Positions 1 to 10,129 of a DNA stretch of 64,000 nt are shown in pieces (position 1 is the first letter of the stretch; each line of letters starts with the position of its first letter). The notes beneath the pieces are model-generated. The model had not been told where the DNA came from, did not search any database, and was given only the letters and a program-made list of their open reading frames with translations. The stretch covers positions 58,727,841 through 58,791,840 of the forward strand of contig OY755252.1 of assembly GCA_963576725.1 (NCBI GenBank), read 5' to 3'. The position numbers and the translations under genes are program-made. This DNA is from Azorinus chamasolen. Its lineage: Eukaryota > Mollusca > Bivalvia > Cardiida > Solecurtidae.

Positions 1-9
1 CCTTTAGGA

Positions 10-90
10 TTTGCAATACAATGTAGATCCAGATCAGTCGCCACGTGGCATCTATTCAGGTTCTGCACTGTTTGACACCCACCGTTTTTG
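10..90. mobile_element. Degenerate palindrome core, A/F type
   Basis: GTAGATCCAGATCAG on the left and GGTTCTGCACTGTTTG on the right flank a decayed apex. The left end is outside the window. Confidence 0.5.
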
Positions 91-138
91 CGATTTCATG
101 TGACAACAAACAGTGTGGAACCTGATAGATGCCAAGTT

Positions 139-353
139 TTAACCTTTAGTCTGCTAAGTAAATTATTTTTGCAGAATTTTTCACATACATGTACTACATT
201 TTCAAAATTGAAGTTATAATCAATTTGTCTACCAATGTGCAATCAGAATGACAAACAGTTTGGATCCTGATGAGACGCCGAGTTACTCGGCGTCTCATCT
301 AGATCCACACTGTTTTCAAATGTATACACCCATCCGCCTATAGCAGGCTAAAT
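139..353. mobile_element. Family C MITE, old
   Basis: Left TTAA at 139; palindrome 251-318 with GATGAGACGCCGAGT arms; right TTAA decayed to CTAA. The near arm reads CTAGATG and the far arm CCTGATG, keeping the oriented A/T mismatch. Confidence 0.7.
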
Positions 354-501
354 GTCAAATTCAGTTGCTGATTTGGTTCGACACTGTTTGCAAAACCAAA
401 AGGTTCATATTCGTATAGCAATGCCCGATTACACGACAGAAGTACTTTCTATCACTGTAAATAATTATTGCTCAGGATAGGCTGAAATTGCAGAAATTCC
501 G

Positions 502-715
502 TTAACCCTTACAGTGCGGGACCCGAGTCACTAATGTCCTTTGCAAACAGTGTAGACCCAGATGAGAGGGCTCCTAGGGGAGCCCTCTCATCAGGGTCTG
601 CACTGTTTGTCATGTTACACTTTTCTTTAGAAAACATCCCTAAATATTCACCATAAGCTTGACCTATTTGAATTTTGGAATATTCCATTTGAAAATTCAG
701 CGTTGTAAGGGTTAA
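502..715. mobile_element. Family F MITE, complete (type copy)
   Basis: TTAA at both ends, TIRs CCCTTACA / TGTAAGGG. Palindrome 542-612 with stem GTAGACCCAGATGAGAGGG. Short arm on the left, long arm on the right. No coding capacity. TTAA flanks and CCC ends fit piggyBac-like transposition. Confidence 0.85.
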
Positions 716-779
716 ATAGGTCATCGATCCTAGAGTAGAACACAACATATGGCAAACCAATCTTTATTCATGATATTCT

Positions 780-830
780 CCCGTAGTTTTGATATACAGT
801 AAAACCACTGTCTAGCGACCTCAAAAAAAA
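780..830. mobile_element. Solo pogo-like end
   Basis: TACAGTAAAACCACTGTCTA is a TA-flanked terminus like family G but with no partner end, followed by an A-rich tract. Confidence 0.35.
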
Positions 831-852
831 AAATCAGGCATAAATCTGGATT

Positions 853-1289
853 TTAACCTCTTTCCTCATATAAACGCATTTTCATGCATTTTGCAAACAG
901 AGAAGACTCAGATCTGACAGTCCCTTCATTAGTTGTCTGATCAGCTTCTGCTCTGTTGTTTGTTAACTCTTTCCCTGTTCTATGTTTATTCCACATTTTG
1001 ATACCTACTGAATATTCATGGACAAAATAGTTATAATGAAACAGGAAGGTGGAACGTTGTAGATCTATCAAATTCCACCAGCAAATAGAGCAGACCCAGA
1101 TCAGACGGCTCCTCTAGGAGCCGTCTGATCTGGGTCTACTCTGTTGGCAATTGCGTGAAAACACGTTTATATAAGGGAAAGGGTTAATGGGCTTTTATAG
1201 ATCTAATGTTATAGTTTCCACTATGGTGAAAATTTCCCTTTTCCATGTTCTATTTCACTGATTTTGTCCATGAATGGGATTTGGGTTAA
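853..1289. mobile_element. Family A2 MITE, host of a nested A2
   Basis: Left TTAA 853, short arm CTCTTTCCTCATATAAACGC, decayed palindrome 889-957. Interrupted at 963 and continuing from 1188 with the A2 long arm to TTAA at 1286-1289. Confidence 0.8.
963..1187. mobile_element. Family A2 MITE, complete, nested
   Basis: TTAA at both ends, long arm left, short arm right, palindrome 1083-1145 with fully matching arms. It sits in the TTAA of the A2 copy 853-1289. Confidence 0.88.
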
Positions 1290-1370
1290 ATGCAGATGGT
1301 AGCTGGAATCATGAGGAAACTTATACAGAAAGCTCCCGTCAGGAGCTTTCTGTATTATTTCTCTCCTTCA
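1290..1370. mobile_element. Family H core remnant
   Basis: ACAGAAAGCTCC and GGAGCTTTCTGTATTA surround a short apex; TIRs are lost. Confidence 0.5.
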
Positions 1371-1576
1371 TTAACCCGTTCTCTCATATAAACGCCTTTT
1401 CACTCATTTGCAAACAGAGTAGACCCATATCAGATGGCTCACGTACAAGAGCATGATCAGGGTCTACTCTGTTTGCTTTTGATATGATATAGATCTGATT
1501 GTCCAGGTTTTGATAAAAGACAATATTTGATTTTTTTTTTATAAAACATCATTTTTTGTAGCATGGAATGGATTAA
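1371..1576. mobile_element. Family A2 MITE, decayed right end
   Basis: TTAA 1371, CCCGTTCTCTCATATAAACGC, palindrome 1418-1477 with a damaged apex. Its right end meets the TTAA of the next element. Confidence 0.7.
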
Positions 1577-1803
1577 CCCTTCCCTCCATCGTTACGCCTT
1601 TCTACGCTTCTGTAAAAGTCACTTTTTTGAAACCATTATGATAAATAGAGCATTTGCTCCTATGGAGCAAATGCTCTATTTATCTCAATGGTTTCAGTGC
1701 TACACAATTCCATCATTTTCCTTTTCTCAAGTTAATGCTCCTTTTTTGGTAGATTTATTCAAACAGGTTTGGTCTAAAAATAGCCAATGAGGAAAAGGGT
1801 TAA
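1573..1803. mobile_element. Family B MITE, complete (type copy)
   Basis: TTAA at both ends, TIRs CCCTTCCCTC / GAGGAAAAGGG. Palindrome 1629-1697: GAAACCATTATGATAAATAG, apex GCTCC-TAT-GGAGC, and its complement. The long arm has the family motif GGTAGATTTATTCAAA. Confidence 0.85.
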
Positions 1804-1844
1804 AGACGTGTAGTCCTACACGTGGCACGTGTCCTACTAGTAAT

Positions 1845-2086
1845 ATAACCCTTTACTCCATGTAAACAATGATGACGTCATGAATATTGATTAGATTGGT
1901 GTGTTTTATACTGGTACATGAACCCATGAAACTTTGACAATGGCAGAAACTGTAGAATCACATCTATTTTATTTCATAAGCAAACAGGATAGACCCTGAT
2001 CAGACGACTACTTCATGTGCCGTCTGATCGGGACCTACTCTGTTTGCAAAACCATAAAAAGGTGTTTTTATGGAGTAAAGGGTTAA
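1845..2086. mobile_element. Family A MITE (type copy)
   Basis: Ends CCCTTTACTCCATG / ATGGAGTAAAGGG; right TTAA intact, left ATAA. The long arm has TGACGTCA at 1873-1880 next to ATGAATATTGAT. Palindrome 1980-2047. Confidence 0.85.
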
Positions 2087-2106
2087 CACGGTAACATGTT
2101 TTCTGT

Positions 2107-2357
2107 TTAACCCTTTTACCGCCGGAGTCGCATAAATGCACCACGACAAATAGTGCAGTCCCAGATCAGACGCCGCCTTTTAAAGGCGGCGTCTGATCAG
2201 GGACATCACTTTTTATCTTAGTCTCTATTTCCATATTATTTTGTGCTTTATTCCTTTGAAATTTGCATTTATTTATCTCAATTCTTTATTTTACCATAAT
2301 GATTTCACAAAATTCAATTGCAGACGATAATTAGAAATTTGGCGCCAAAAGGGTTAA
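2107..2357. mobile_element. Family D MITE, complete (type copy)
   Basis: TTAA flanks, CCCTTTTACCGCC / GGCGCCAAAAGGG ends. Palindrome 2142-2211 with stem CAGATCAGACGCCGCC and TTTTAA apex. Short-arm side reads CCAGATC, long-arm side CCTGATC. Confidence 0.88.
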
Positions 2358-2398
2358 AGTTGTTCGGATCGACATTTTGTTGAAAGTGAGCACATACT

Positions 2399-2670
2399 AA
2401 TGAACCCTTTATCTGATTAATGTGCATGTAAGAAATAATGACAAAATGAATATTTATGTAAGAAATATAATGACATAATGAATATTTATCAGCTGAAATG
2501 TTATAATGATAAAAGAACGCATGCTATTTTGGCCATGACACAAACTGTATACATGTAATCATATCTATGTAAGTTCATAAGCAAACAGGACAGACCCTGT
2601 TCGGAAGACCCCTGCTGATCTAGGTCTGCTCTGTTTGCAAATGCGTTAAAATGCGTATAATTATATACAT
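2399..2670. mobile_element. Family A MITE, decayed
   Basis: CCCTTTATCTGATTAATG start. The long arm contains a local duplication of the ATGTAAGAAATAATGACATA stretch. Palindrome 2580-2640 has a shortened apex; right end lost. Confidence 0.65.
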
Positions 2671-2671
2671 A

Positions 2672-2840
2672 ACCCAGAGTTCCAGATAAAACGCGTAAAT
2701 TTAAGTATTTTCAAGAATAGCTCCTTTATTTCTTTGAGACGATTCTAAAGAGTGGTCACAGTATTGGGTTTGGTGGAGAAATGACGAGAAATGGCGATTT
2801 TAGCAGTTGGGTACGCACGGTATCTGTAGCTCTGTAGAGT
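2672..2840. mobile_element. Family L element, left stem missing
   Basis: CAGAGTTCCAGATAAAACGCG at one end and GTATCTGTAGCTCTG at the other. Only the GAGACGATTCTAAAGAGTGG arm of the palindrome remains. Confidence 0.6.
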
Positions 2841-2958
2841 TAACCCCTTGGGCATACTCTATAACAATTTACTGCATGCATATTCATCTGTTCATGTCAG
2901 ACATAAATGTGTGTATTAATTAACACATTATCTTCTAGTGACGTATTTGTGCGCATCT

Positions 2959-3026
2959 ATAGTCTGATCTGGGTCTACTCTGTTTGCAGATGCGTCACAA
3001 TGCGCTTACATAAGGGAAAGTGTTAA
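2959..3026. mobile_element. Family A half element
   Basis: Right stem arm TCTGATCTGGGTCTACTC, short arm and TTAA at 3023. The left arm and long arm are absent. Confidence 0.6.
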
Positions 3027-3546
3027 GGTACATGATATTGCCTGGCTGGATGCAGCTCTGGGCATGGTTGAATGTGTAGGTGCTATAACTAACAGTAATA
3101 GTGTATCCCTTGAGAAATTAATTCAGTTATGCATATTGTCCAGTTACTGTATAATCGAGTGAATGATTGCTAATAATGAAGCAATTTTGACGAGCAATCT
3201 CTGATTTATATTTCAATAACAGCTAACTATGTATTACTAGATTCTATCACGCCATGCCTGATTCCGAATATAAACAATGAACAGGCATAACGATGTTCAA
3301 ATTAGCAATATATCACTGCACGTGCCACATTCGATCTGACTGTTATATTACCCCTGTGCTTATTCTATAACAGGAACTCTCCATAAGCTATATTTTCTCC
3401 CATAGACCTTGCAATCTGGAAATGTCTGCATTCCATATTATTAAAGTTATATTCTTTCCATTTTTCGTAGCAATCAAACAACACCGAACATGTGCACAGA
3501 TGCACACACGCACATACTGTAGACTAATATCTGCATTATTTCATAG

Positions 3547-3616
3547 ACAAACAATGTAGATATTGGTCAGAGGGCTCCTACAGGAGAAAACACGTTTATA
3601 TGAAGGAAAGGGTTAA
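3547..3616. mobile_element. Family A/F half element
   Basis: Left stem arm and apex GGCTCCTACAGGAG are joined directly to the short arm and AAAGGGTTAA; the right stem arm is deleted. Confidence 0.6.
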
Positions 3617-3732
3617 ACAGACAAAAAACTAAAGGTCAGCTACACGCTCAATGAGTATAACGAAACCACGCGGCATTCTCCACTTACAATACAAATGTCA
3701 TTGTTTGACTGACAAATGAAACACTTCTGTAT

Positions 3733-4026
3733 ATAGTAGAACCTATCCTTATTGAACACAGAAGACTTAAAATTCAATTGGCTGCTTAATGCAGGGCAAA
3801 AATAATACCTTTGACCTGCATTAAGCAACCACATACCTTACAGACCCATAATCATGCCCCCTAGTGACGCATTTTTGCGCCTCTATAAAATTCACATTGT
3901 TAAACCATTGTGATAAATAGAGCATTTGCTCCTATAGGAGCAAATGCTCTATTTATCACAATGGTTTCAAATTACAAAATTCTAAAAAAAAAAATTAAGA
4001 TGGCCGCTTAAAATGGGCTCTACTGT
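3733..4026. mobile_element. Family H MITE, host of a nested B
   Basis: TAGTAGAACCTATCC left end, stem CTTAATGCAGG with the apical GAAAGCTCC part lost, and right end GGGCTCTACTG then TA at 4026. A family B copy interrupts it at about 3857-4003. Confidence 0.65.
3857..4003. mobile_element. Family B MITE nested in H, truncated
   Basis: Perfect B palindrome 3904-3972 with the TATA apex. The long arm stops at an A-run, after which family H sequence resumes. Confidence 0.7.
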
Positions 4027-4654
4027 AACACTGACGTAGGTTTATGGGATTCTATTTTTTTGTCTTCTCTTTTGTTTTTTATCCGTTGCCATGACATCTA
4101 AAATGCCACAACCTAACATGAACTGTCATTATCGAATTATTTGCATATATTATCGACGGCGAGCAATTCATGGAAACAGCGCGCGCTGTGCACGTAGTAC
4201 AATGCATTTTATTCTCAACCTTTTGCATGCTTGGCTAACCCCATACTTCATCCCCAGTGTTGTTATATTTTCGGGTCATTTGGGATCATTAGTTTGATTG
4301 TTATTAGTTTTGAAAATTGAATACCGCGGAAGCCGGTGCTAGGGGGTCGTGAGTAGTATTGCACTTTTAATAACCGCTCATGAACAGATTCAATAAAACC
4401 GAATCTGTAATTTTCTCTGTTTTGCATTGCTGCTTGTGCTTTCGAAGGATCTTCTGCTTTCAGAATTTACTCTGATTCATTTGTCTTGTAGAAGCGCCAC
4501 TTCAAATGGACAGATGCTGTAAACGGATGTATGTCCCGTTGGGAAATTAATTTGTCTCTTAACATTGTCCTATAAGTACTGAGGCAGGTGTATAACGGAC
4601 AATAATGAAGCAATTCTGACGAGCTGGCTTCGATTTTCCTTGTCATACTACCAA
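4027..4654. other. No recognised feature
   Basis: Unique-looking AT-rich sequence without MITE ends, coherent reading frames or RNA gene signals. Confidence 0.5.
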
Positions 4655-4656
4655 TA

Positions 4657-4860
4657 CAATAAAACCTCTCTATAACAGCCACTAAATTACATCAAGTATT
4701 TTGTGTTAAAGGCAGGTGGTTGCTTAAAGCAAAGTGAAAGTAAAACAGAATGCCCCTATAGGAGCGTTCTGTTTTACTTTCACCTTGCGTTAAGCAGCCT
4801 CCTGCCCTAGATACCAACTAATTAACACACTATAGTGGCCGTTATAGAGAGGTTTTACTG
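4657..4860. mobile_element. Family G MITE, complete
   Basis: TA on both sides, ends CAATAAAACCTCTC / GAGGTTTTACTG. Palindrome about 4711-4805 with stem GTGAAAGTAAAACAGAA and TATA apex. Ends and TA target fit pogo/Tigger-type transposition. Confidence 0.85.
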
Positions 4861-4944
4861 TATCAGCTTGCAACAGCTTGCGAGCTTTAAAGGGACACAT
4901 CGGAATGTTTACAATGCATCTATGTACAATATATCTACTCTGTT

Positions 4945-5155
4945 TGCTTTTATTTTATATATCTACTTCTCTACAGTTTGCCATGACAAAATAAAGCTTT
5001 TACCAGGGCAACAGATACGCATGCGCACTCAAGTTCTAAAATCGTCATTTCTCCACCAAACCCTATGTTGTGACCACTCTGTAGACGATTCTAAAGAGTA
5101 TTCACAGAATAGGGTTTGAAGGAGAAAGAAAGAAGTTATTCTTGAAAACGTTTTA
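4945..5155. repeat. Direct duplication containing family L, copy 1
   Basis: About 60 bp of flank (TTCTCTACAGTTTGCC) plus family L from 5004 is repeated at 5402-5610. Copy 1 is cut at its TTTTAA by the family A element that follows. Confidence 0.6.
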
Positions 5156-5401
5156 ACCCTTTACTCCATGAATAATAATCTTTATTAATGTAAGAAATTA
5201 TGATGTCATGAATATTAATAGAGGCATGGGCACAGAATGTTTGGCCATGACAGAAACTGTAGAATCATATCTATATTATGTCATAAGCAAACACTGCAGA
5301 CCCTGATCAGACGGCTCCTATAAGAGCCGTCTGATCAGGGTCTACTCTGTTTGCAAATGCGTAGAAAGGCGTAATACTGGTATTATGGAGTAAAGGGTTA
5401 A
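5153..5401. mobile_element. Family A MITE, complete
   Basis: TTAA flanks. Long arm with ATGAATATTAAT, palindrome 5287-5355 with matching arms, short arm, GGAGTAAAGGGTTAA. Sits in the TTAA near the end of the upstream L copy. Confidence 0.88.
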
Positions 5402-5642
5402 TTTGCATATCTATTTCTCTACAATTTGCCATAACAAAAAAGTTTATACCAGAACAACAGATAGCCATGCGTAATAAAATACCAAAATCGTCATTTCTAC
5501 ACCAAACCCTATGTTGCGACCACTCTTTAGAATCGTCTCTTCGAGACGATTCTAAAGAGTGGTCGCAACATAGGGTTTGATAGAGAAATATAGAAATTAT
5601 TCTTGAAAACGTTTTAATTTACCCATCTTATCTGGACCTCTG
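5402..5642. mobile_element. Family L element with duplicated flank, copy 2 (type copy)
   Basis: L runs 5450-5642: CAGAACAACAGATAG ... TTATCTGGACCTCTG. Palindrome 5505-5575 with stem CCCTATGTTGCGACCACTCT and TTCG centre, essentially perfect. Confidence 0.75.
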
Positions 5643-5722
5643 GCTTTTACATATGTTTAGTATTGAATCAATTAATATTCATATATAGGACAACTTTGCA
5701 TGCATATTCACCACGTGTAGGA

Positions 5723-5953
5723 TTAACCCATTTCCTCATAATGACGACTTTTGAGGACTATGTAAAGACCACTTTCTGAAACCATTGTGATAAAGAGAGC
5801 ATTTGCTCCTATAGGAGCAAATGCTCTATTTATCACAATGGTTTCAAACTACAAAATTCTAACACTTTCTCTTTCTCTAGTTAATGCTCCTTTTCGGTAG
5901 GTTTATTCAAAGTGGTTGTCTCTAAAAATAGCATATGAAGCGCAATGGGTTAA
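5723..5953. mobile_element. Family B MITE, complete
   Basis: TTAA flanks; palindrome 5777-5847 with the TATA apex; CCCATTTCCTCATA end and GGTAGGTTTATTCAAA long arm. Confidence 0.88.
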
Positions 5954-5987
5954 ACACATAAGTTGAAGTTTCTAAGGGAATGTCCCT

Positions 5988-6231
5988 TTAACCTTTACTC
6001 CATAAATACGCCTTTCTACACCTTTGCAAACAGCGTAGACCCGGATCAGACGACTCCTGTAGGAGCCGTCTGATCAGCGTCTAGCTGCTCTACTCTGTTT
6101 GCTTATATTACGATATAAACATAGATATGTTTCTACAGTTTCTGCTATGTGCAAAACATCCCGTGTTCATGTGCTATTATAACTACATGTATTAATCTTA
6201 TTCATATTCATGACGTCATGAAGTTTCTAAG
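5988..6231. mobile_element. Family A MITE, unit 1 of a tandem duplication
   Basis: TTAA, CCTTTACTCCATAAATACGCC, palindrome 6026-6101 with a small insertion in the right arm, long arm with TGACGTCA at 6211-6218. The far TIR is missing because the duplicate begins there. Confidence 0.75.
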
Positions 6232-6242
6232 GAAATGTCCCT

Positions 6243-6475
6243 TTAACCATTTACTCCATAAATACGCTTTTCTACACATTTGCAATCAGGAACCGTCTAA
6301 CCAGCGTCTGCTCTACCTTGTTTGCTTATGATATAGCATAGGTATGTGTCTACAGTTTCTTCCATGTCCAAAACTTCCTGCGCCCATGTGCTATTATAAC
6401 AATTAATCTTATGAATTCATATCCTTGACGTCAATATTTCTACATCTAATATTCACGGAGGATAGGACGAGCAGA
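6243..6475. mobile_element. Family A MITE, unit 2, left stem lost
   Basis: Starts after the same GTTTCTAAGG-AATGTCCC leader as unit 1. The left stem arm is deleted, leaving GGAACCGTCT and the right side. Right end decayed. Confidence 0.65.
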
Positions 6476-6493
6476 AATATTCGAAATGCATCT

Positions 6494-6721
6494 TTAACCC
6501 ATTACCTCATAGGCTATTTTAGATACAACCTCTTTGAATTAATCTACCCAAAAGGAGCATTAACTAGAGAAAAGGAAACTTTTAGAATTTTGTAGTTTCA
6601 AACCATTGTGATAAATAGAGCATTTGCTCCTATAGGAGCAAATGCTCTATTTAACACAATGGTTTCCCAAAGTGACTTCTAAAGAGTCGTCAAAAGTCGT
6701 CAATATGAGGGAATGGGTTAA
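6494..6721. mobile_element. Family B MITE, complete
   Basis: TTAA flanks, CCCATTACCTCATA / GAGGGAATGGG ends, palindrome 6598-6669. Confidence 0.88.
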
Positions 6722-6839
6722 ATAGGAATACTGTGAATCTAAATTCATTACATTTGGCCATGACACAAACTGCAGGAACTGTTGTCAATATATTCGCATG
6801 TGACAAGCTCATAGAGCTTTACCCATAACTTTAATTATA

Positions 6840-7033
6840 TTAACCCCCTGCCAAATAAATATGGCCGCCAAAATCCAGATCAGCTGTTAACTTTACATGT
6901 ATCCGGTTCGCTCTTTTGTTGAAATTACTAACCGAAGATTTAACAGATTGGATCCTGATCTGATGCAGTATGGCTCGGCGTATCGTCTTGATCTAGGCAG
7001 TTTGCAAATGACGTCAGCAGGAATAAAGGCTAA
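6840..7033. mobile_element. Family C2-like MITE, old
   Basis: TTAA at 6840, decayed palindrome 6942-7005 (GATTGGATCCTGATCTGATG), right end next to the following C copy. Confidence 0.5.
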
Positions 7034-7238
7034 CTCTTTCGCTGCTTAACTTTGACGTCTGCAAACTTTGTCGTCTGCTACAATTTTCATTTTTATTTTT
7101 TCTTCATTTTTGTTTCAAAAACAGTCACAGTAACAAACTGATTGGATCCTGATGAGACGCCGAGTTACTCGGCGTCTCATCTGGATTCAAACTGTCTGCA
7201 TGTGTAATCGCATATGCGACACTGGCAGCGAAAGAATT
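7030..7238. mobile_element. Family C MITE, complete (type copy)
   Basis: CTCTTTCGCTGC / GGCAGCGAAAGAATTAA ends. Palindrome 7134-7200, stem GGATCCTGATGAGACGCCGAG. Long arm with GTCGTCTGCTACAATTTTC. Confidence 0.85.
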
Positions 7239-7370
7239 AAAGGCATCCATTAACATCGATATTGCTTTGATATTCCTCAGTTAATAATATCTTCTTAGGA
7301 AGAAAACGGTTTATTACATAGCAATTACCCGATCAATATCAATAAGCTGATTATTAAACATACAGTAAAA

Positions 7371-7395
7371 CCTCGTTATTTTGAACACTCAAATA
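7371..7395. mobile_element. Solo pogo-like end
   Basis: TACAGTAAAACCTCGTTATT without a partner; abuts the H copy at 7396. Confidence 0.4.
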
Positions 7396-7599
7396 CAATA
7401 GAACCTGTCTTAAGCGGCCATTAAAAGAAGTCTAAACCTTGATTTCTACAATCGGTGGTAGCTTAATGCAGGACAAAATTGATACAGAAAGATCCTATAG
7501 GAGCTTTCTGTATCACCTTTACTCTGCATTAAGCAACCACCTGCTTTTTAAGACTCCTGTGTTCAATAAATAAATGACCATTGAAGACCGGTTCTTCTT
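7396..7599. mobile_element. Family H MITE (type copy)
   Basis: TA then CAATAGAACCTGTCTTAAGC. Palindrome 7446-7543 with ACAGAAAG-TCC-TATA-GGAGC. Right end decayed. Confidence 0.8.
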
Positions 7600-7775
7600 T
7601 AAGTATCATTGTCGCTTTTATAGGACAGGGGGAAGCTAAATGCAGGTTGAAAGTCGTGCAGAAAGCTCCTCTCGGAGCTTTCTGCACGACTTCCACCCTG
7701 CATTAAGCAGCCTCCTACCACAAAAGATTAAAAATATTCTTGCTTTAAAATTCGATTTTTATCAAGGCTTTACTG
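7600..7775. mobile_element. Family I MITE, left end decayed
   Basis: Stem GAAAGTCGTGCAGAAAGCTCC, apex CTC; right end AAGGCTTTACTG then TA. Confidence 0.7.
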
Positions 7776-7890
7776 TATTGGTTTTGTTCGTCTTATTGAA
7801 ATGGTGGACATAATTTGTCATGACAAAAAACCTGACCAATAAAGAGGATTTATGTTGATCCCATTACTTCTCATGTTCACATAAAGGTTT

Positions 7891-7992
7891 CCAGCGTCAC
7901 AGATAAGATCAGTTACAAAAATTGTCATTTCTCTACCAAACCATATGTTGTTACTACTCCTTAGAATCGTCTCGAAGGTTTGATTGAGAAAC
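7891..7992. mobile_element. Family L half element
   Basis: CAGCGTCACAGATAAGATC to the apex TCGTCTCGA, then only the outer GGTTTGATTGAGAAA of the right side. Confidence 0.55.
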
Positions 7993-8005
7993 CAAGCTGT
8001 TTTTC

Positions 8006-8007
<2 letters not shown>

Positions 8008-8038
<31 letters not shown>
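8008..8038 (+). repeat. Poly-G tract, 31 bp
   Basis: Uninterrupted G run next to a truncated L element. Confidence 0.95.
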
Positions 8039-8039
<1 letters not shown>

Positions 8040-8187
8040 GAGAAGTTTAATTAACGCATTTCAGCTATGATTCTAGTGTGGAAAACGTCTTTGAAGCAAC
8101 TGGTTGTTTTTGTTTGTTCGTTCTGTTGACGTATAAAGGTTGGCAGTAAAGGTTTAAAGCATTAGCTTTTTGATTTCCCGGATTTAA

Positions 8188-8410
8188 TTAGCCCTTTAGT
8201 CTATGAATATTCATGGTGAAAATAAACGAATATTAATTAGATTGATTTTAATGATAGGACATGGACACAGGAATAAGTGTCAGAAACTGTGGAATCATCA
8301 TAAGCAAACAGAACAGACCCTGATCAGACGGCTCCTATAGGGGCCGTCTGATCGGGGTCTACTCTGTTTTCAAAGGCATAGAAAGGCGTATCTATGGAGT
8401 AAAGGGTTAA
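8188..8410. mobile_element. Family A MITE, complete
   Basis: TTAG / TTAA flanks, palindrome 8305-8371 with GGCTCCTATAGGGGCC apex. Confidence 0.85.
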
Positions 8411-8439
8411 TAACATCTTCAGGAGAAAACTGTTCGTTT

Positions 8440-8552
8440 ATTACTTAGTAATACAGTAATAAACGAACATTTGACCTGCATTAAGCTACCACATGCCTTA
8501 CTGACTCATAATTAGTCCTCTATTTAATGGTCGCTTAACACAGATTTTACTG
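8440..8552. mobile_element. Family H right half with a private hairpin
   Basis: GTTCGTTTATTAC and its complement make a small new hairpin (8441-8475) joined to CCTGCATTAAGCTACCACA and the H end ATTTTACTG. Confidence 0.6.
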
Positions 8553-8556
8553 TATA

Positions 8557-8719
8557 CAGTAAACCCCTCTACTGCGATCACCTAATAGAGGTATATATGA
8601 TTCTGGGTGGAAGAGCAGGTGGTTGCTTAATGCAGGACATAAGTAATGCAGAAAGCGCCTCTAGGTATAAAGACACCCATGTTTATTCATTAATAAGTCA
8701 CATTAGAGGAGTTCTACTG
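8557..8719. mobile_element. Family J MITE, right stem arm deleted
   Basis: CAGTAAACCCCTCTACTGC start, left stem to apex GCGCCTCTAG, then directly the right flank and GAGTTCTACTG. Confidence 0.7.
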
Positions 8720-8728
8720 TATATATGA

Positions 8729-9135
8729 TTAAAGTGGAAGTCTCTACAATAAATGAATATTTTCAATAATGTCATAAAACTTGGTGTTTTTATTTTCAAT
8801 CATTATTATGAAAATTGTCAACTTATACTTAGGTCGAAAAAACAAAACCTGTTATACTAAAATAAACCGTTTTCATCGATATTTAGTAATTATTGTTCTA
8901 CAACGAAATTGTATCGCCTGGTGAAAAGTTAGCGAAACTAAACGCAACCCGAATACATGTACATGTACATATATAAATGCATTGCCGTATAACGGCGGGT
9001 CTTCGATATCAAATTTGTCTTCTTCGGTGTTTATTGGTTTTCTTGTGATATACTTCTTTTCAGCATATAAACAAACGGATTAGGTAATTGTTAGGCATTT
9101 TCAAAACACGTTGCCGGTACAGACTTCCACTTTAA
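8729..9135. mobile_element. Family M: 407-bp TTAA element without a core palindrome
   Basis: TTAA at both ends with inverted ends AAGTGGAAGTCTCTAC and GTACAGACTTCCACTT. The interior is AT-rich and non-coding, and unlike the other families there is no central palindrome. Confidence 0.7.
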
Positions 9136-9204
9136 TGTCAATTCAATTTCATGTTGGTATTTAAAATATGTCGTTTGAGTTTCTCGCTAGTACCATGTAA
9201 ATAA

Positions 9205-9272
9205 TACATTAAACCCCATCCAAAGACCTTCGTGTTTATTCATCTAAAGGTGGCTTTAGAGAGTGTCTACTG
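9205..9272. mobile_element. Family J right-end fragment
   Basis: GTGTTTATTCATCTAAAGG ... TTTAGAGAGTGTCTACTG then TA. Confidence 0.45.
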
Positions 9273-9276
9273 TATA

Positions 9277-9479
9277 CAAAAGAACATGACTTAAGCGGCC
9301 ATCAAAAGAGGTCTTAAGGAGGTCGGTCTTGTAAGGAAGGTGGTAGCTTAATGCAGGTCAAAGTAATGCAGAAAGCTCATAGAGCTTTCTGTATTATTTT
9401 GTTCTACATTAAGAAACCACCTGCTTTTAAAGACTCCTATGTTCAATAAATGTCTGGCCGCTTAAGACATGTTAAACTG
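9277..9479. mobile_element. Family H MITE, complete
   Basis: TA flanks; ACTTAAGCGGCC / GGCCGCTTAAGACATG ends; palindrome 9341-9422 with a compact CATAGAG apex. Confidence 0.8.
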
Positions 9480-9528
9480 TAGTCCAATATTGAACGTGAT
9501 ACTTCTCGTTCGTGCGCAATATCATGAT

Positions 9529-9781
9529 TTAACCCTTTACCTAATGAATAATTATGCATGAACTGATCACTTCATGAATATTCATCAACTTAAATTCATT
9601 ACGGTAAGATTTTAAGCGTGTTTTTGCTTAGACTTAAACTGTATGATTAGATCTACATGTATATAATTTCATAAGCAATCAGAGTAGAACCTGATTAGAT
9701 GGAATCTACAGGAGCTGTCTGATCTGGGACTACTCTGTTTACAAAGACATGAAAAGGCGTTTATATGAGGGACATGCTTAA
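9529..9781. mobile_element. Family A MITE, complete
   Basis: TTAA flanks. The long arm carries two ATGAATA/ATTCAT blocks; palindrome 9676-9741. Confidence 0.85.
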
Positions 9782-9908
9782 CCCATGTTCTCCCTCGCGA
9801 TCAACCAAGTTATTTTCTTCCTAGGATCACTTATTATATTGTGAAATGCACGTCACTAACAAATACGTGGTGGGAGAATCTGTGTTGTAGTCTATGCTAG
9901 CTATACTC

Positions 9909-10129
9909 CTAACCCTTTCCTTCATAAATACGCCTTTCTTCGCCTCTGTAAAAGTCACCTGTTGAAACCATTGTGATAAATAGAGCATTTGCTCCTATAG
10001 GAGCAAATGTTCTATTTATCACAATGGTTTCAGATACTTTCAATTTCTCTAGATCTAGTTAGTGCTCCTTTTCGGTAGATTTATTCAAAGAGGTAGGATC
10101 TAAAATTAGCCTATGAGGGAAAAGGTTAA
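9909..10129. mobile_element. Family B MITE, complete
   Basis: CTAA / TTAA flanks, palindrome 9964-10031. Its right TTAA is also the left TTAA of the next C copy. Confidence 0.85.

Noticed and set aside
1573..1803. CRISPR array made by the many similar palindromes
   Set aside because: Eukaryotic DNA; copies are dispersed, with TIRs and target duplications, not regularly spaced.
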